Assembly: GCF_964340395.1 (NCBI RefSeq)
Contig: NC_135550.1
Location: 8,954,864 to 9,018,863, forward strand
Origin: Glandiceps talaboti
Taxonomy: Eukaryota > Hemichordata > Enteropneusta > Spengelidae
Direction of reading: 5' to 3'
Length of the DNA: 64,000 nt
Shown here: piece by piece, positions 21,171 to 46,844 of the stretch
How the letters are laid out: each line of letters starts with the position of its first letter
Position numbering within the stretch: the stretch's first letter is position 1
Notes under the pieces: generated by a model
Database searches by the model: none
What the model was told of the DNA's origin: nothing
What the model saw: the letters and a program-made list of their open reading frames with translations, nothing else
Position numbers and translations under genes: made by a program

Positions 21171-23394
21171 GCACACCAATCATACTAAGCATTAACTGAA
21201 ATTGAGAGGTTGACATGTATCTTGCATACATTACATGATGATTTGCATACCTACAGTTTCAACTTTGATGATATATTATCAATTGTTGCTTACAATTTTA
21301 ATTTAATATGCTGGATAACTACATTATATCATAACTCATATGTCGTATACGCATGATGGGTGTGGCATGCATCTTAAATGACTAATTTGCATAATTAATG
21401 ATTACTGATTAATTACCAGTTAGATGAGTCATCATGAATGGTTTCTCAGATTTTCATCTTTAACTTGGGGTATACATTGATGATATCATTCTTGACTCAT
21501 AAGTCTTATCAATTTTACTGATGTGGCTTGCACTTTCTATATAAGAAATTAGTTTATACATTGTACATACTACAAAACAACGAAACAATACATTCCATTA
21601 GATGTGGTCATTTTTGGCAAAAAAATATAGATACCTTCACAGCCTGGTCATTTAGACGAATATAAAAACATAGTTTAAAATCGCCATTTGGAAGGCATTC
21701 ATTTTACGTCCGGTTGTGTAGTTTTTCTATGCCTGAGTACACCCCTGAGGTGCTGAGACATCTTAGCATGTTGGAACCTAGCCTATTTGTATGGCTTTAC
21801 CCAGTCGTACTTGTCTGTGGGCTGCAGTGTACGTGACTCTACTTTGACTGTTGTCATGAGAGCGACAGTGACAACAGTCAGAATCGATTCACGGACCCAC
21901 CATGGCATGCAAGTAGGGCTAGTTGGGTTGTAACACATTCAAATACATGTGACTTGACAGTGTAGTTTCCTCTGCGCCCGTTCGTGTCCGTGCCATCTTG
22001 TACTGGCAGTCCTGACTGTCAGTGTTCCTATTGGCCAAGTCGATGGTTAGACTGTCGACAGTCGCTAGCGCCTTTTTCCCCTACGTTTTATCTAAACTTA
22101 CGGCGCTCCGATCCGGCGCAATACTACTATAATCGCATACTGATATCGAGGGCCGATATGGTTACTCAAATAAGTGACCCAATCGGTGTAGCCAAAGGAG
22201 TTTGCCATTGTCCCAATTTGATAAAGCAGTGGAACCACATAATGTATAATTCAGTCAGTACAAAAGTAGGGAACCTTATTTTTCGGAACTACTGAAGGAC
22301 GATAGGTAGAAATCGTGACTGACTACTGAATTTATAACTTTTTACGACATGCATGACGTGCTTTCAAAGTTAAGTAGAAGTATTGTCGACTAAACGTTCA
22401 TACAGCAATATAAATGAACAAGGTTTTAAAGAACCAAAATACAGCGTCAAAATGGGATGATATCCCCGGGGCTATTTGATTATAGAAGAATATCTCAAGC
22501 GTGAAAGTTACCTTCGAACGTAATTTGACTTTTAAATGAGTGTGTCCGGTGTCATTTCACAAATGACTGTTTTCAAGACTCAAATTTTGAAAGACTCAGA
22601 GAAAGTCAAATTTATCAAGTTGTCAAATTCGTCAGCCTGGCAACCTGTTTCGTTAAATTCCCTTCATTAGGGCATTGATACATGTAGAAACACATACACG
22701 GAAGAAATGTTTATGTCGGTGATAACAATGTACACAGGTACACGGTTTTACTTCTATAGACGGTGTTACGTAACTTTCACTCCGTTCGATGTATTTGGGG
22801 TTCTGATGGGGCTTTCCCCTCCATTGTTTATCGTACAAAGACGCTAAAACACTCTTGCATATGTACACAGACAAAGATGAATTGTCTGTGATTTTGTAAT
22901 AAGGTCTGAGAAGTACCGTGTTTGAATTGGTTTTACCATGGAGGTACTATACCACCATGGTTTTAGTAAATGCATTACTACTGTTTTCCTGCCTGCCAAA
23001 CACGGACTGGTTAATGTCCTCAAAATGATGAATTAAGAATGTGGAAATGCGTGACTCATTATGGAAAGTAAAAACGGTTTTACAGCAACTTACAATGCAT
23101 GTTACAATGAATTGTTAAACATTCCAATACGTGGCTCTCCTACAAGGAAACACATCTTAATGCAATGCAACTAAACTGTCTCCTTATTTCAGTTTGCATT
23201 TACATTTATTGATATCCAATCACCCACTACATGTAAACACCGCCCCACTCTAAAGTCACAGCCACATTCCCGGGTTGATCACTGGCTAAGTCTTAACTTT
23301 CAACCATTCAAATCAATATCCATTAGTTTATACATAGACCATATCACGTGTATAGTCTATGGTTTATACTGGCGAATGAAGTCCTCTAATACTG

Positions 23395-23477
23395 CTACAA
23401 TACTACCATACCAGTCTGGTATTAGTAAGTTTTTAAAACGTAATACTGTACCAGCTTAGAATTCTAGACTAGATCGA
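23395..23477. repeat. Partial copy of the 55633-56030 MITE
   Basis: AAGTTTTTAAAACGTAATACTGTACCAGCTTAG followed by TTCTAGACTA corresponds to the right end of the MITE in the RRM gene (AAGTTTTTAATACATAATACTG, GAACTAGACTA). An inner stretch with ACCATACCAGTCTGG may be the degraded other arm. It lies about 350 bp upstream of the first receptor exon found. Confidence 0.5.
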
Positions 23478-23819
23478 ACAGCGAACATTTATATTTCCAT
23501 AATTGCAACGTATAATGGCCCAATCAATGTACACCAATTTCAATCCTGTACACTATTCTTTTTGTAGAAGAATACCAAATTGTTGACTATTGAGGGATAT
23601 ATTTACACTGGTAAGATTTAATACAAGGTCAAATAGGGAAAAAGTCTCCCACGCAACGTGTGGATATCCAGAGAATAAGTTAAACGTGTATGTTTAGAAG
23701 GTTCAATACAAAGCCAAGTCACGGTTGTTGCTATGTTCGTTTGCAAGTTGGTTCTGTTGTTTGGTTTTAGCATCACTGATCTAATATTAATTTCCTTCTC
23801 TTTTTTGTCTTTATTTCAG

Positions 23820-38027
<14,208 letters not shown>

Positions 38028-39017
38028 TTCAAAGTATCTGTTATTGCACTATGTTTATATTATCATGCCATGCTGTATACCACAGCACGTCTATAACACA
38101 CTAAAAGTAGCACACCTCAGTTATTCAACGTATAATGCTTTTATATCAATGTAAAAATAACCTGGTACACCACATTTACAAGCTGTTTACGTTAACTTTG
38201 ATTTCCTAAAAAAAAAACTACTACTGCCATCTCAAACGTTCAGGCATTATATATGAAGAAACCAGTAGAATCGTAGACGTCTATGGTAGAACCAATCTCT
38301 AACTAAAGACAAATCTTGCTCTCACAGAAATGGCTCAAGACATGTCGATAGTTGTTTTCAGATTGTACCCAAATCACTGAAACTAATTATATAGATCGCT
38401 GGAATTACGTAGCTCTGTACAATATGAACATAGCACACAGTATTGAAATCTACATGTAGTATAAGGGAAACGTTAACGAGCTGCAATTAACTGAACTCTA
38501 TTTTTTGAAAATGTTTTGTTAGATATAATATCTAATATTGTAAACTGTGAACGTCCAGTATTGCATTACCTATGGATAAACGTATTTTTTGTAGCTAAAC
38601 ACATGTTAAATTAATTTGGGGTCCGCACCCAGAAATCAGCGCCCTCAACGGCAATCACGATTTCAATCTGTTTACTATGCCACTTTACGGATAAGATCGG
38701 CCATGCAGCATGTATAAGACTGAATAGCATGCAGCATGTCTAATGATATATTAACAATTGCCAATGAATAAAATGTGCTTGGAGTGTGTAACCGTAGAAA
38801 CTATGATACTACAGTTGCAAACTAGTAGAGTTTTAAGATGGCGTAAGATTTAAAGTTGTTTTTGTACCTACGGATAATATAAACCATTAATTAACAGATA
38901 CAACATCCTTTTACAAGTACCTATAATTTTTTTTAGAGAAGATGTGTTTGGTTACTTAATAAAAAAAACTATAAATCCCAGTTGCAGCTAGTGCAGATTT
39001 AAATTTTAGAATACATT
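38028..39017. other. 3' UTR of the receptor and gap to gene B
   Basis: AT-rich non-coding sequence between two convergent stops. Plus-strand AATAAA hexamers at 38767-38772 and 38958-38963 are candidate poly(A) signals for the receptor. Confidence 0.6.
38767..38772 (+). terminator. Candidate poly(A) signal AATAAA of the receptor gene
   Basis: AATAAA 740 bp after the receptor stop. A second copy is at 38958-38963. Choice between them is inference. Confidence 0.5.
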
Positions 39018-42000
39018 TCACGGAGCGTCCGACGTTGCAGTGCTTCGCTTCTTGATCTTCTTAAGAAGCCAAGCCAATGGTAGAAAAGTTGACCCAACGA
39101 CCATTATCAACCCAGCGCAGTAGAAAGACAAACTGTACGATTTACTGTAGTCAAACAAATAACCTGTAATTAAATATTAAATATAACGTATGTCAAAAGA
39201 ATCACGGTCCGGCTGCTAGAATAGCCTATGGTTTATTAAATTCAATACACTTAGCTATATATAGATTCTAGGCTACAGCCAGGAGATAGTATACATGTAA
39301 ATACATGGCAATGACCTTGACCCCAATGTCATGCTTTATCCTGGTAAGGTCAAGCAAAGAGAATTGTGTAGTGCCGATTATTCAACCTTTCTTTGCATTT
39401 CCTTGACAACCGGATGCAGAACTTTGCAAGATATCCTTCATCGATGTTATTATTCTGAATTGCATTTCAGGTAATCAGTTTGCAATTGTTGATTTCGACA
39501 GGGTGTGTATGTTGATTATGCGAACCATAAATTCCTTCAGATTCATCCGTTGCTATAGTAACACTCTGGATGACAAAATGTACACAAGCTAAGACGAATG
39601 AGAAACTACTTTCGATTTTGATTATACATGTTTACTATTTTTACTTGATTTTTTGTCATCATTAAATTGCTGTCTTGCTGGTAAAATGTTATGAGTGTTT
39701 AAATCATTTCACTTTTTAAAATGTGAACTATAGAAAAAGAAGAATAAACAATGAAATATTACTAACCTGAAAATGGCGGGCCAAGCAGAAAGCCAATGCC
39801 AATAAAGAGCCAAGAAATACCCATCCCTTCAATTAACCTCTTCTCGCCAACCACCTGCTTGATAATGACTTCATCTAGAGCAGAAAAAACACCCCGCGCG
39901 GTTCCCATCACTACTGAGATGCCAACTAAAGATTCGAAGGAATTCGCCAAAGGTACTAAGACTACAGCAGTTCCATATGTGGTCACAGCAAAGCAGTGAG
40001 TATTAGTTATCCCGTCTTTGGCATTAGCGCAGGATAATACTATTCCTGCAGCTAAGCAGCTTGCACAGTTGATTATCCCAGTTATGGATATCATGAGAGC
40101 AGCATGCCCGTCGTCGACACCTATTTTAATTGCATTATCCACAAAATGGTTGCGTGAAATCCCAAGTCCAAAGCCATAGATGAACCAGTAAATCATTAGT
40201 ATGATAGACAGTGGTTTCTCCTTAAACATGGAGATAAAGAAATACATTGCACCTATGATTCTTCTTTTTAGATTCAGTTTGTGATCAGATACATTTTCTC
40301 TGTGGTGCTTTTCATTTTTGTCCTCCGTGATTGAAGGCTCATGTTGAAGTTCATCGTCCATACTTGAATCACTATCGATATCGGAGATTGTAGGTGATAT
40401 CTCAGGCTTTTTTTCTTCAACATCGAAGTCAGATTTTAGATGTATAGGCCTGAGCAATGTGGCGGCAACACAGAAATTGGCCGAAACTGCTGCAAGTACT
40501 ATCATGGTACCTCTCCAACCATAACTGTCTATCAAAAGCCGACATAAGAGGGGCATTGTAAAGCTACTGACACCACTCCCAATGACAGCAATGCTATTGG
40601 CCAAAGCATATCGTCTTCTGAAATATCTGCCGAGACAGGCGCCTGTCGGAATCACTGTCAGTCCAAGTGAAATACCTAGAAGGACAAGAAATGTAGATAT
40701 GTATGCAAAAACTCTAAGTAACTAGGAATCGGGATATAATAAAAGCAGCCTACCCGTCGAAATATCTCAACTGTTTTTGTGTGTGTGTTTGTGTGTTTGT
40801 TTGTTTGTTTGTTTGTTTGTATGTATGTATGTATGAATGTTTGTTTTCTCTTCTTTTTATTTATTCGTTTATTTTGTTACATAATAGAGGAGATAGATAA
40901 AGTGAACCTCATCAGATGTTGAGAATTGTTGAGAATGTTGCATTTGTTGAGAAGTGTTTAGAAATAGTTCGTAACCATAGTATTTAGTGTTTGTTGTTCT
41001 CATCTTCATATCAACTATAAACCAGATAACAAATTTTCCAACTAAACATATCAGCTTATTATCAGCTGAAAAAAAAAGAAAATATCTTCAGTTGATGAGT
41101 AGTACTCAGTGTTCGGCGTTCATCATGGTAACTCTAGCTATATTTTCAAGCCAATTGTATTATGCCTGATGTCAAAGTATCCAACAAATCTGCCAAACGA
41201 GAACATGACACATGGACACAAATACAAATTTTTACCAAAAAATATTTCAAAATATGCTAAAACTATAATAATGACTAGTTTCACCCTGGGATGAACAAAT
41301 ATGAATACCGAATAAGTAGATTATCCTAAAGGCAGATATGCACACCCAATGTCAAAGCCAGTTTCGGAGAAGAAGTCGAAAATATAATGTTTTAGACCAA
41401 AATACCAAATCAACTTGATATGAACAATTCTGAATCGATTCCGCCTAGGTACATACGCACCAAGTAGCAAAGAAATTTGCACATCGGTTTCACAGAAGAA
41501 GTTAAATAAAAAGAGAAAAAATGATGAACGGACGATGGGCAATGAACGAACGAACAAACGACAATGCATAAAATCAACCTAACCGTTAACCTCCACTCGG
41601 CTATCACTGACAACTTCTATCACAGGGCACTCAGGCTTGGTTAGTTATGTTTACGAAAACAAACAAACAAAATAAACAAACAACTGATAAATAAATAAAT
41701 AATGACAAGCATCAACAAGAAAGTAATTACAAATCATTATCAACTACAAGAATTACTATATGTTTTCCTGTATGCGAAATGGTCACAATTAATTGTACAT
41801 ACCCTTGATGCTTGTCAGTACTTATTTATTTATTTATTGTTTTGTTTATTTATTTATTCATTTTGTTGGTTTGTTTGATTGATTGATTGTTTGTTTGTTT
41901 GTTTGTTTGTTTGTTTCATAAACATAACTAACTAAGTCTGAGTGCCCTGTGCTACTATAAGCGCATAGGATTAAAACATTCAAATTACAATGTCAATCCT

Positions 42001-42632
42001 ACCAGGTTCCCAATTATACGGCTGGGTTGACTGGAGCACAATCGTGACTCAAATCTCACCCAAGGACTTTAGCCATTCAGAGACAAAGTGCAGTGACGGG
42101 GCTCGAACTTGCAACCAGATTACAAAAGCGCAAACCGGCCACTCTAACCATTCAACGATCATGTCTGTGCATTACGTACAATAGTTTTAGCTGCGCATTC
42201 TTGGTCTTTGTTCAGTGTGCAACAAGGACTAATGCGTGGTTTCACGCAACGAAATATTTACACCGCTGTAATACATCGAATCTACTGATGTTTCGCAGAC
42301 TTACCAGCAAAAAATCCAAGACTGGCGTACAAGTAGACGACGCTTGTTGCAAACGAACTTACAAGGAATGACACGAACGATAATACACCTCCAACCATTG
42401 CGACTTGACGAAACCCGTATTTCTTGCAGAGAATTGATGTCAATGGACCTAAAAGATAAACCGTTTGAACAGAAGAAGAAGAAGAAGAAGAAGAAGAAGA
42501 AGAAGAAGAAGAAGAAGAAGAAGAAGAAGAAGAAGAAGAAGAAGAAGAAGAAGAAGAAGAAGAAGAAGAAGAAGAAGAAGAAGAAGAAGAAGAAGAAGAA
42601 GAAGAAGAAGAAGAAGAAGAAGAAGAAGAAGA

Positions 42633-42673
<41 letters not shown>

Positions 42674-44419
42674 AGCCAGGAAAGAAGAAGAAAAAATTAT
42701 CAGCACAAAAATCAATGAGTCAACTGAGCAATATCACACACAAAATAAGTTTTATTTCACTACAAAATATTACTCATTCAATCGATCAATCATTCAACCA
42801 AACAATAAATCAACCAATGAATCGATCGATCAATCGATCGATCAATCAATTACGTGCTTGCTGATAGCTGTGATGATACAGGGTAAATATGTCTCATAAA
42901 GCTTATCGACGTAACGCTTAGTTTTAATGAGTCATTTGCATAATTAATGATTTTCAATCATTTAGGCAATATGTTAAGAAGGCCCACTGCAAACTCAACA
43001 TAACTTGATATATACATTGATGATAACAAAGTCAATGTGCCATATAAAACTTGATAATGTACCGTTTAGTTGTAATGGCTCATTTGCATATAGCTATTTT
43101 CAGTAATTAGGTTAAATCTTAAAAATGCACATTTCAAATTCAATATAATTTGCTACATATATCAACCATAACAAAGTACAAAGCTTCTACAAAGCTGTGT
43201 GATGTAGCTTTTAGTTTTGACTCATTTGCATAATTAATTATTTCCGGGCTATATCTTCAAAGTGCATACTTCAAATTCAATGTAATTTGGTACATACTTC
43301 AAACCACAGGGGCGTGTATTATTGCTTAGATTTCCGTTTTCTTAGGAAAATATCATACGAATCTTGCTGCTACAAATGTATCGATCTATAGTACTACGTA
43401 TACTATAAATATGAGCTCTTTCCCTATACAGGTAGGAATATATATTCAAAAGGTTGTTATATTTAGTCTGTAGACCTGGAAAACAACAATCAATGAAATA
43501 TTACACGCCCCTGTGCTTCAAACATACCTAATCGATCGCATATGTTCTGTTGCATTCCAGCAATTGCTGTGCGTAAGAGCGAAAATTTAAAGACTTTGCC
43601 CTTACGGAAGGCATTCAGTTTAACTCTGGTTTTACTTGTTTTCTGACATCAGTGATACAAGCATTCGTGACTGACTGTACTCTGTACTAAGGTTGGCGTA
43701 GTTACAAGTCGTATATGGGGTGACAGGAAGGGATTTGTTGTGATACATGTTTAACATGTTCAACCATGCACTTGGCCATGCATTTGGCCTTGCATTGTGG
43801 CTATTTATACATCGCCATTGGAAAAAGGAAGTGTGTAGTGGAAAGACAAGTTTCATGTTTCCTTATGCCATTACTATAAGTTTTAGAGAGATGTACAATC
43901 CTGACAGGAACATTTCAAAAAAAGTCGTAAACCACAGTCCCCTTCACGTGTTTTACGTCAGAAACTCACCCGCCGAGAGGTTGCTTCAGCATGCAGAAAG
44001 ATGTGCTCTGGTTTGCGAGAATGGTTCTAGGACACCTATGTTCTCATCATCTTTCTATCATTCAAGATATTTTCTATTTTCGATGATATTACATGTATGT
44101 ACTTCTTGCAACTTTTGCTCGCAAATACAACTTATTACGGACTAAATTCTTCAGATTATATAATAATCTATAATGACTCGGATTATAAAATACTCTACAC
44201 AATGCTCTACTATAAACATATCGCATTGGGCACTGCTCTCCCATGTCAGACACCTTTATCTAAGTTTCACACGCACACGCACACACACACACACACACAC
44301 ACATACACACACACACACCGTCCACACACACATACATACACATACACAGAGCACACACGCACAGAGCACACACGCACACACATACATACACAAACACACA
44401 GAGTACACAAACACACACA

Positions 44420-44489
<70 letters not shown>

Positions 44490-45259
44490 CGAATGTATTC
44501 CTTCTCTATTCTGTGGAATGGTTCAGTTATAATGGGAAATGCTCATGTAACTTTGACTTATCACAAATTCTGATCTAAGACACGCGTGTGCTATTGGTAA
44601 TCAGTACATAGTCTTGCTGCTAGACGTTCGGGCTTTCTTTCGATAGCAAATGTCATTTTCAGCCCGACATTTCATTGAGATTACGTTAAGCGGTGGGCTG
44701 GGCCATGTATGCATATGTGTACTTTAATACAATCTGTGCATGCAGGTGTTGGATGTTCCATCCTCGATAGCAATGTTCGGTCGTGTGTCGTATTGTATCG
44801 GAAGAACATCCGAGGTCTAGCAGATAGACTAATCTGTATATAATCATGAACTTTACGTTCCAATTATCCCGTTTAGATGCAAAAAAAATATCCCTATCAA
44901 GGTACTTATCGCAATCGAGGTAAGCGTGTACCTTGATTGGTGGTTATTCCCGACTCTTCGACTTCTATACCATAAAGCGAATGGGATAGGAGTCGCTTCA
45001 GAAGATTTTCTATACGCAATTTTAGTAGGAAAATACGCTCACCTGCACATAGTTGGGTTGAAGAAAGGATAGCTATAATCCATGAGGTTTCCGCCGCCCC
45101 TTTCTCAAAATACTCGAAAAATTCTACGTACAAGATTGGCAGCATGCTTCCTTCGGATAGGAATATAACGAGAAAGTATGACATCATGACCATCCAGCCC
45201 CATCCACCGTCCGGGGAATCTACTATTTTCGTCTCGGTTTTAGTAGTGCAGCGAGCCAT
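39018..45259 (-). CDS. SLC16/MCT-like 12-TM transporter, gene B (4 coding exons)
   Basis: Exons on the minus strand: 45259-45043, 42448-42305, 40675-39767 and 39163-39018; 471 codons plus stop, all introns phase 1. Exon 1 has VDSPDGGWGWMVMMSYFLV (family TM1 signature). Exon 2 has LTSILCKKYGFRQVAMVGG. Exon 3 has CLGRYFRRRYALANSIAV, LIDSYGWRGTMIVL, an acidic central loop (SDIDSDSSMDDE) and TM7-11. Exon 4 has SLSFYCAGLIMVVGSTFL and a basic end KKIKKRS. I chose ATG at 45259 because it gives a 217-bp exon 1 as in gene A; the frame is open upstream but with no earlier ATG nearby. TM8 reads IINCASCLAAG, without the Asp-Arg pair of MCT1. Probable small-organic-acid or orphan transporter of the plasma membrane. 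Exon 2 is nearly identical to that of gene C. Confidence 0.93.
40785..40840. repeat. (TTTG)n and (TATG)n microsatellite
   Basis: GTGTGT and then TTTG and TATG units in intron 2 of gene B. Confidence 0.85.
41321..41520. repeat. Diverged tandem duplication, period about 115 bp
   Basis: GCAGATATGCACACCCAATG with TTTCGGAGAAGAAGTC in the first unit corresponds to GGTACATACGCACCAAGTAG with TTTCACAGAAGAAGTT in the second. Non-coding, intron 2 of gene B. Confidence 0.45.
41625..41720 (+). mobile_element. SINE 3' fragment, plus orientation
   Basis: CACAGGGCACTCAGGCTTGG, TTAGTTATGTTTACGAAA and an AAAC/AAAT tail match the 3' end of the complete SINE at 41815-42165, in the opposite orientation. The downstream TGACAAGCATCA also occurs beyond that copy's tail, so the two form an inverted repeat with a spacer of about 90 bp. 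Confidence 0.6.
41815..42165 (-). mobile_element. tRNA-derived SINE with AAAC/AAAT tail, minus strand
   Basis: On the minus strand the head reads GATCGTTGAATGGTTAGAGTGGCC (A-box TGGTTAGAGTGG), then GGTTGCAAGTTCGAGCCCC (B-box). The body continues AACCCAGCCGTATAATTGGG and AGCACAGGGCACTCAGAC, ending in (AAAC)n, (AATC)n and (AAAT)n. The two internal Pol III boxes with correct order and spacing are the basis of the call. It lies in intron 2 of SLC16 gene B. No target duplication was clear. Confidence 0.8.
42473..42671. repeat. (GAA)n-(GA)n microsatellite abutting exon 2 of gene B
   Basis: About 55 GAA units, then about 17 GA units. On the gene strand this is (TC)n(TTC)n ending about 24 nt before the exon 2 acceptor at 42449, so it works as, or extends, a polypyrimidine tract. 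Confidence 0.97.
42840..43640. mobile_element. Hairpin/TCTG-family repeat, interrupted by a MITE
   Basis: Modules with ATTTGCATAATTAATG, TTTAGGCAATATGTTAAG and AATTTGCTACATATAT repeat three to four times, then comes the family 3' end GCGTAAGAGCGAAAATTTAAA and CCCTTACGGAAGGCATTCAG. The hairpin start is missing here. It is cut at 43305-43515 by a small hAT-like element. It lies in intron 1 of gene B. Confidence 0.65.
43305..43515. mobile_element. hAT-like MITE, 211 bp, 8-bp target duplication
   Basis: Ends are CACAGGGGCGTGTATTATTG and AATATTACACGCCCCTGTG, inverted with one or two differences. CTTCAAAC lies outside both ends (43297-43304 and 43516-43523), a perfect 8-bp duplication typical of hAT elements. 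With the insert removed, the flanking family repeat reads through as in its copy at 15060-15185 (ACATACTTCAAACATA). Confidence 0.82.
44271..44487. repeat. (CA)n / (TA)n compound microsatellite
   Basis: Imperfect CA-rich stretch to about 44423, then about 31 TA units. Intron 1 of gene B. Confidence 0.95.
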
Positions 45260-45514
45260 GGTTGAAATCAAAGTCAAACTATTTGATCAAATCAAAATCA
45301 TTCACGCAAGCCAGCTAGAGCGCATATGATGAAGCAGCAAAGTCTTGGATGGTGCCGTAAAAGAGACTGGGGTTCACGACGATGATCAAAACGAGTATAA
45401 TTATAAAACTTATACTGCTTTACTGTTAAGACGAATATTTTGACTTTCTGTGAGGGCGCTATGCATAATACTTTTAATCTCGCTCTGCACGATACCAAAT
45501 TGGACCCGTAGGGT

Positions 45515-45822
45515 TGTCGGTGGCCAAGTGGTTAAACCACTTGCCTCTTACCACTGCGGTCGGGGTTCGAACCCCATTCAGGGTTCGATTAAATTTACCA
45601 CGCTGTAAGTAAGAAGAGTGTCGTTCAGTTTGACTCTACCGAACAACGCAGGTTTTCCCCGGGTACTCCGGTTTCCTCCTGCATTAACACTGAACCCATG
45701 AGGGATGGCCCTCACTGGACTTCTTGGGTGACAAGTGTTTAAAGGTGCCTGTAAATGGGCTTTATGTCAGTTGGTTTACCTGAATAAATAAATAAATAAA
45801 AAAATAAATAAATAAATAAATT
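45515..45822 (+). mobile_element. tRNA-derived SINE with AATA tail, plus strand
   Basis: The head has an A-box (GTGGCCAAGTGG) and a B-box (GGGTTCGAACCCC) 35-45 bp apart, as in a Leu/Ser-like tRNA. No acceptor-stem pairing is seen. The middle has GGTTTTCCCCGGGTACTCCG and GTTTCCTCCTGCATTAACAC, a block that I recognise as a conserved central motif of widespread animal SINEs. The 3' part ends TTGGTTTACCTGAATAAATA with (AATA)n to 45822. It lies about 250 bp upstream of gene B, outside its coding sequence. Confidence 0.82.
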
Positions 45823-46347
45823 ACAAAATTCTCACGGAAACAAACCTAATTGTTGGTCGTCGATAGATAAAATGTTAAAGTAACTTTTATGGTCCAATCA
45901 AATGATACGACGAGCACTGAAAGCGACAACGTGTTTAATACGTCACATCAGTTTATATGACGTCACTCTTCGTGGACAGAAAACGGGCACCAAGGCCGAA
46001 TAAGGTTGTCAATAAAGTAATTAACTTAATAAATGCTAATAAGGCATTACGCCATGTACATTTCATCGTTATTCATTTGTCTTCAAAATAAAAGTTAACA
46101 AGTCAACGATCCGAGTATCAAATATTAGTGATGTACTACAACGTCACTGGTGGACGGTGAAAATAAAACAATGCCAGTTTCATTTTCATCTATACCTAGT
46201 ATCGCACTATTGCTATAATCGCACTAATGTTGTACGGACTGAGGTAAGTACACTTCTTCGTAGGTTTTAAACCAAGAGGAGAGGATGGCCATATGGTACA
46301 CCCCTGGTGATAAAGAGCGCACCCCGAGCGACGGTTTCTCCGCACTG

Positions 46348-46844
46348 GATGTACGCCACCAACGTTCATCTAAGTTGTCAGGTAACAGTTACTGTTCTCG
46401 GTGTATGCCATGAGTAGTCGTCTCGACCAATAGTGCTAAAAATCACTTGGGTCATTTTTGAGGAGGGTACACATGTATACGAGAGTGTGCCTTCCCCCCC
46501 CCTCCCTTCGTTACTTGTTTTATTATTGGTAAAACTTTTACGGTAAAAGCTGGAATTACTCCCAACTCTCAGTGGTCTTGGCCATTTGAATTCTGTTTAC
46601 AGACCTACCTGAAATCTTTCTAAAAAATTGATGACTTTAGCTAATATCATAGGTACAACTATGCATGTACTTCACTTATTGTTTCAAAGTACAATTAAAG
46701 TTTTTTTTCTTTTTTTAATGCCACAATATCAACCTAATAACACTTTTGGTCGAGACGACTAATCTTGGTATACACCCATAATTCATACACAAGAGAACAA
46801 TCACGTTTATGTGACAACTTAAATGAACGTTGGTGGCGTACATC
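46348..46844. mobile_element. Inverted-repeat MITE, about 0.5 kb
   Basis: The left end GATGTACGCCACCAACGTTC and the right end GAACGTTGGTGGCGTACATC are exact inverted repeats. The arms go on for about 85 bp, with TTAAGTTGTCA and ATTAGTCGTCTCGACCAA shared in inverse orientation. The interior has a C run near 46495 and AT-rich DNA. No target duplication is clear. Confidence 0.72.

Larger units (their letters stand above)
18260..23819. other. Spacer between divergent genes A and the YWTD receptor
   Basis: Holds two microsatellites, the inverted-repeat element at about 20008-21170, TTTGCATAATTAATG modules near 21180-21560 and a partial MITE at 23395-23477. The start exon of the receptor (signal peptide) must lie here or in a short exon within it, but I could not find it. 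Open frames at 19403-19621 and 21984-22295 show no domain. The promoters of both genes would be in this interval. Confidence 0.5.

Noticed and set aside
21984-22295. A 103-codon frame (MSVPSCTGSPDCQC...) upstream of the receptor
   Set aside because: No domain, no compatible splice donor found, and biased composition; not supported as a gene or as the receptor start exon.
42100-42165. Possible minus-strand tRNA
   Set aside because: It is the head of a SINE with an AAAC/AAAT tail; stems are not complete.
42344-42718. Frames of poly-Lys, poly-Arg and poly-Leu
   Set aside because: Produced by the (GAA)n(GA)n microsatellite; the real coding here is exon 2 of gene B on the minus strand.
45515-45590. 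Possible tRNA gene (Leu/Ser-like) with A and B boxes
   Set aside because: No acceptor-stem pairing is seen and the sequence continues into a SINE body with an AATA tail.
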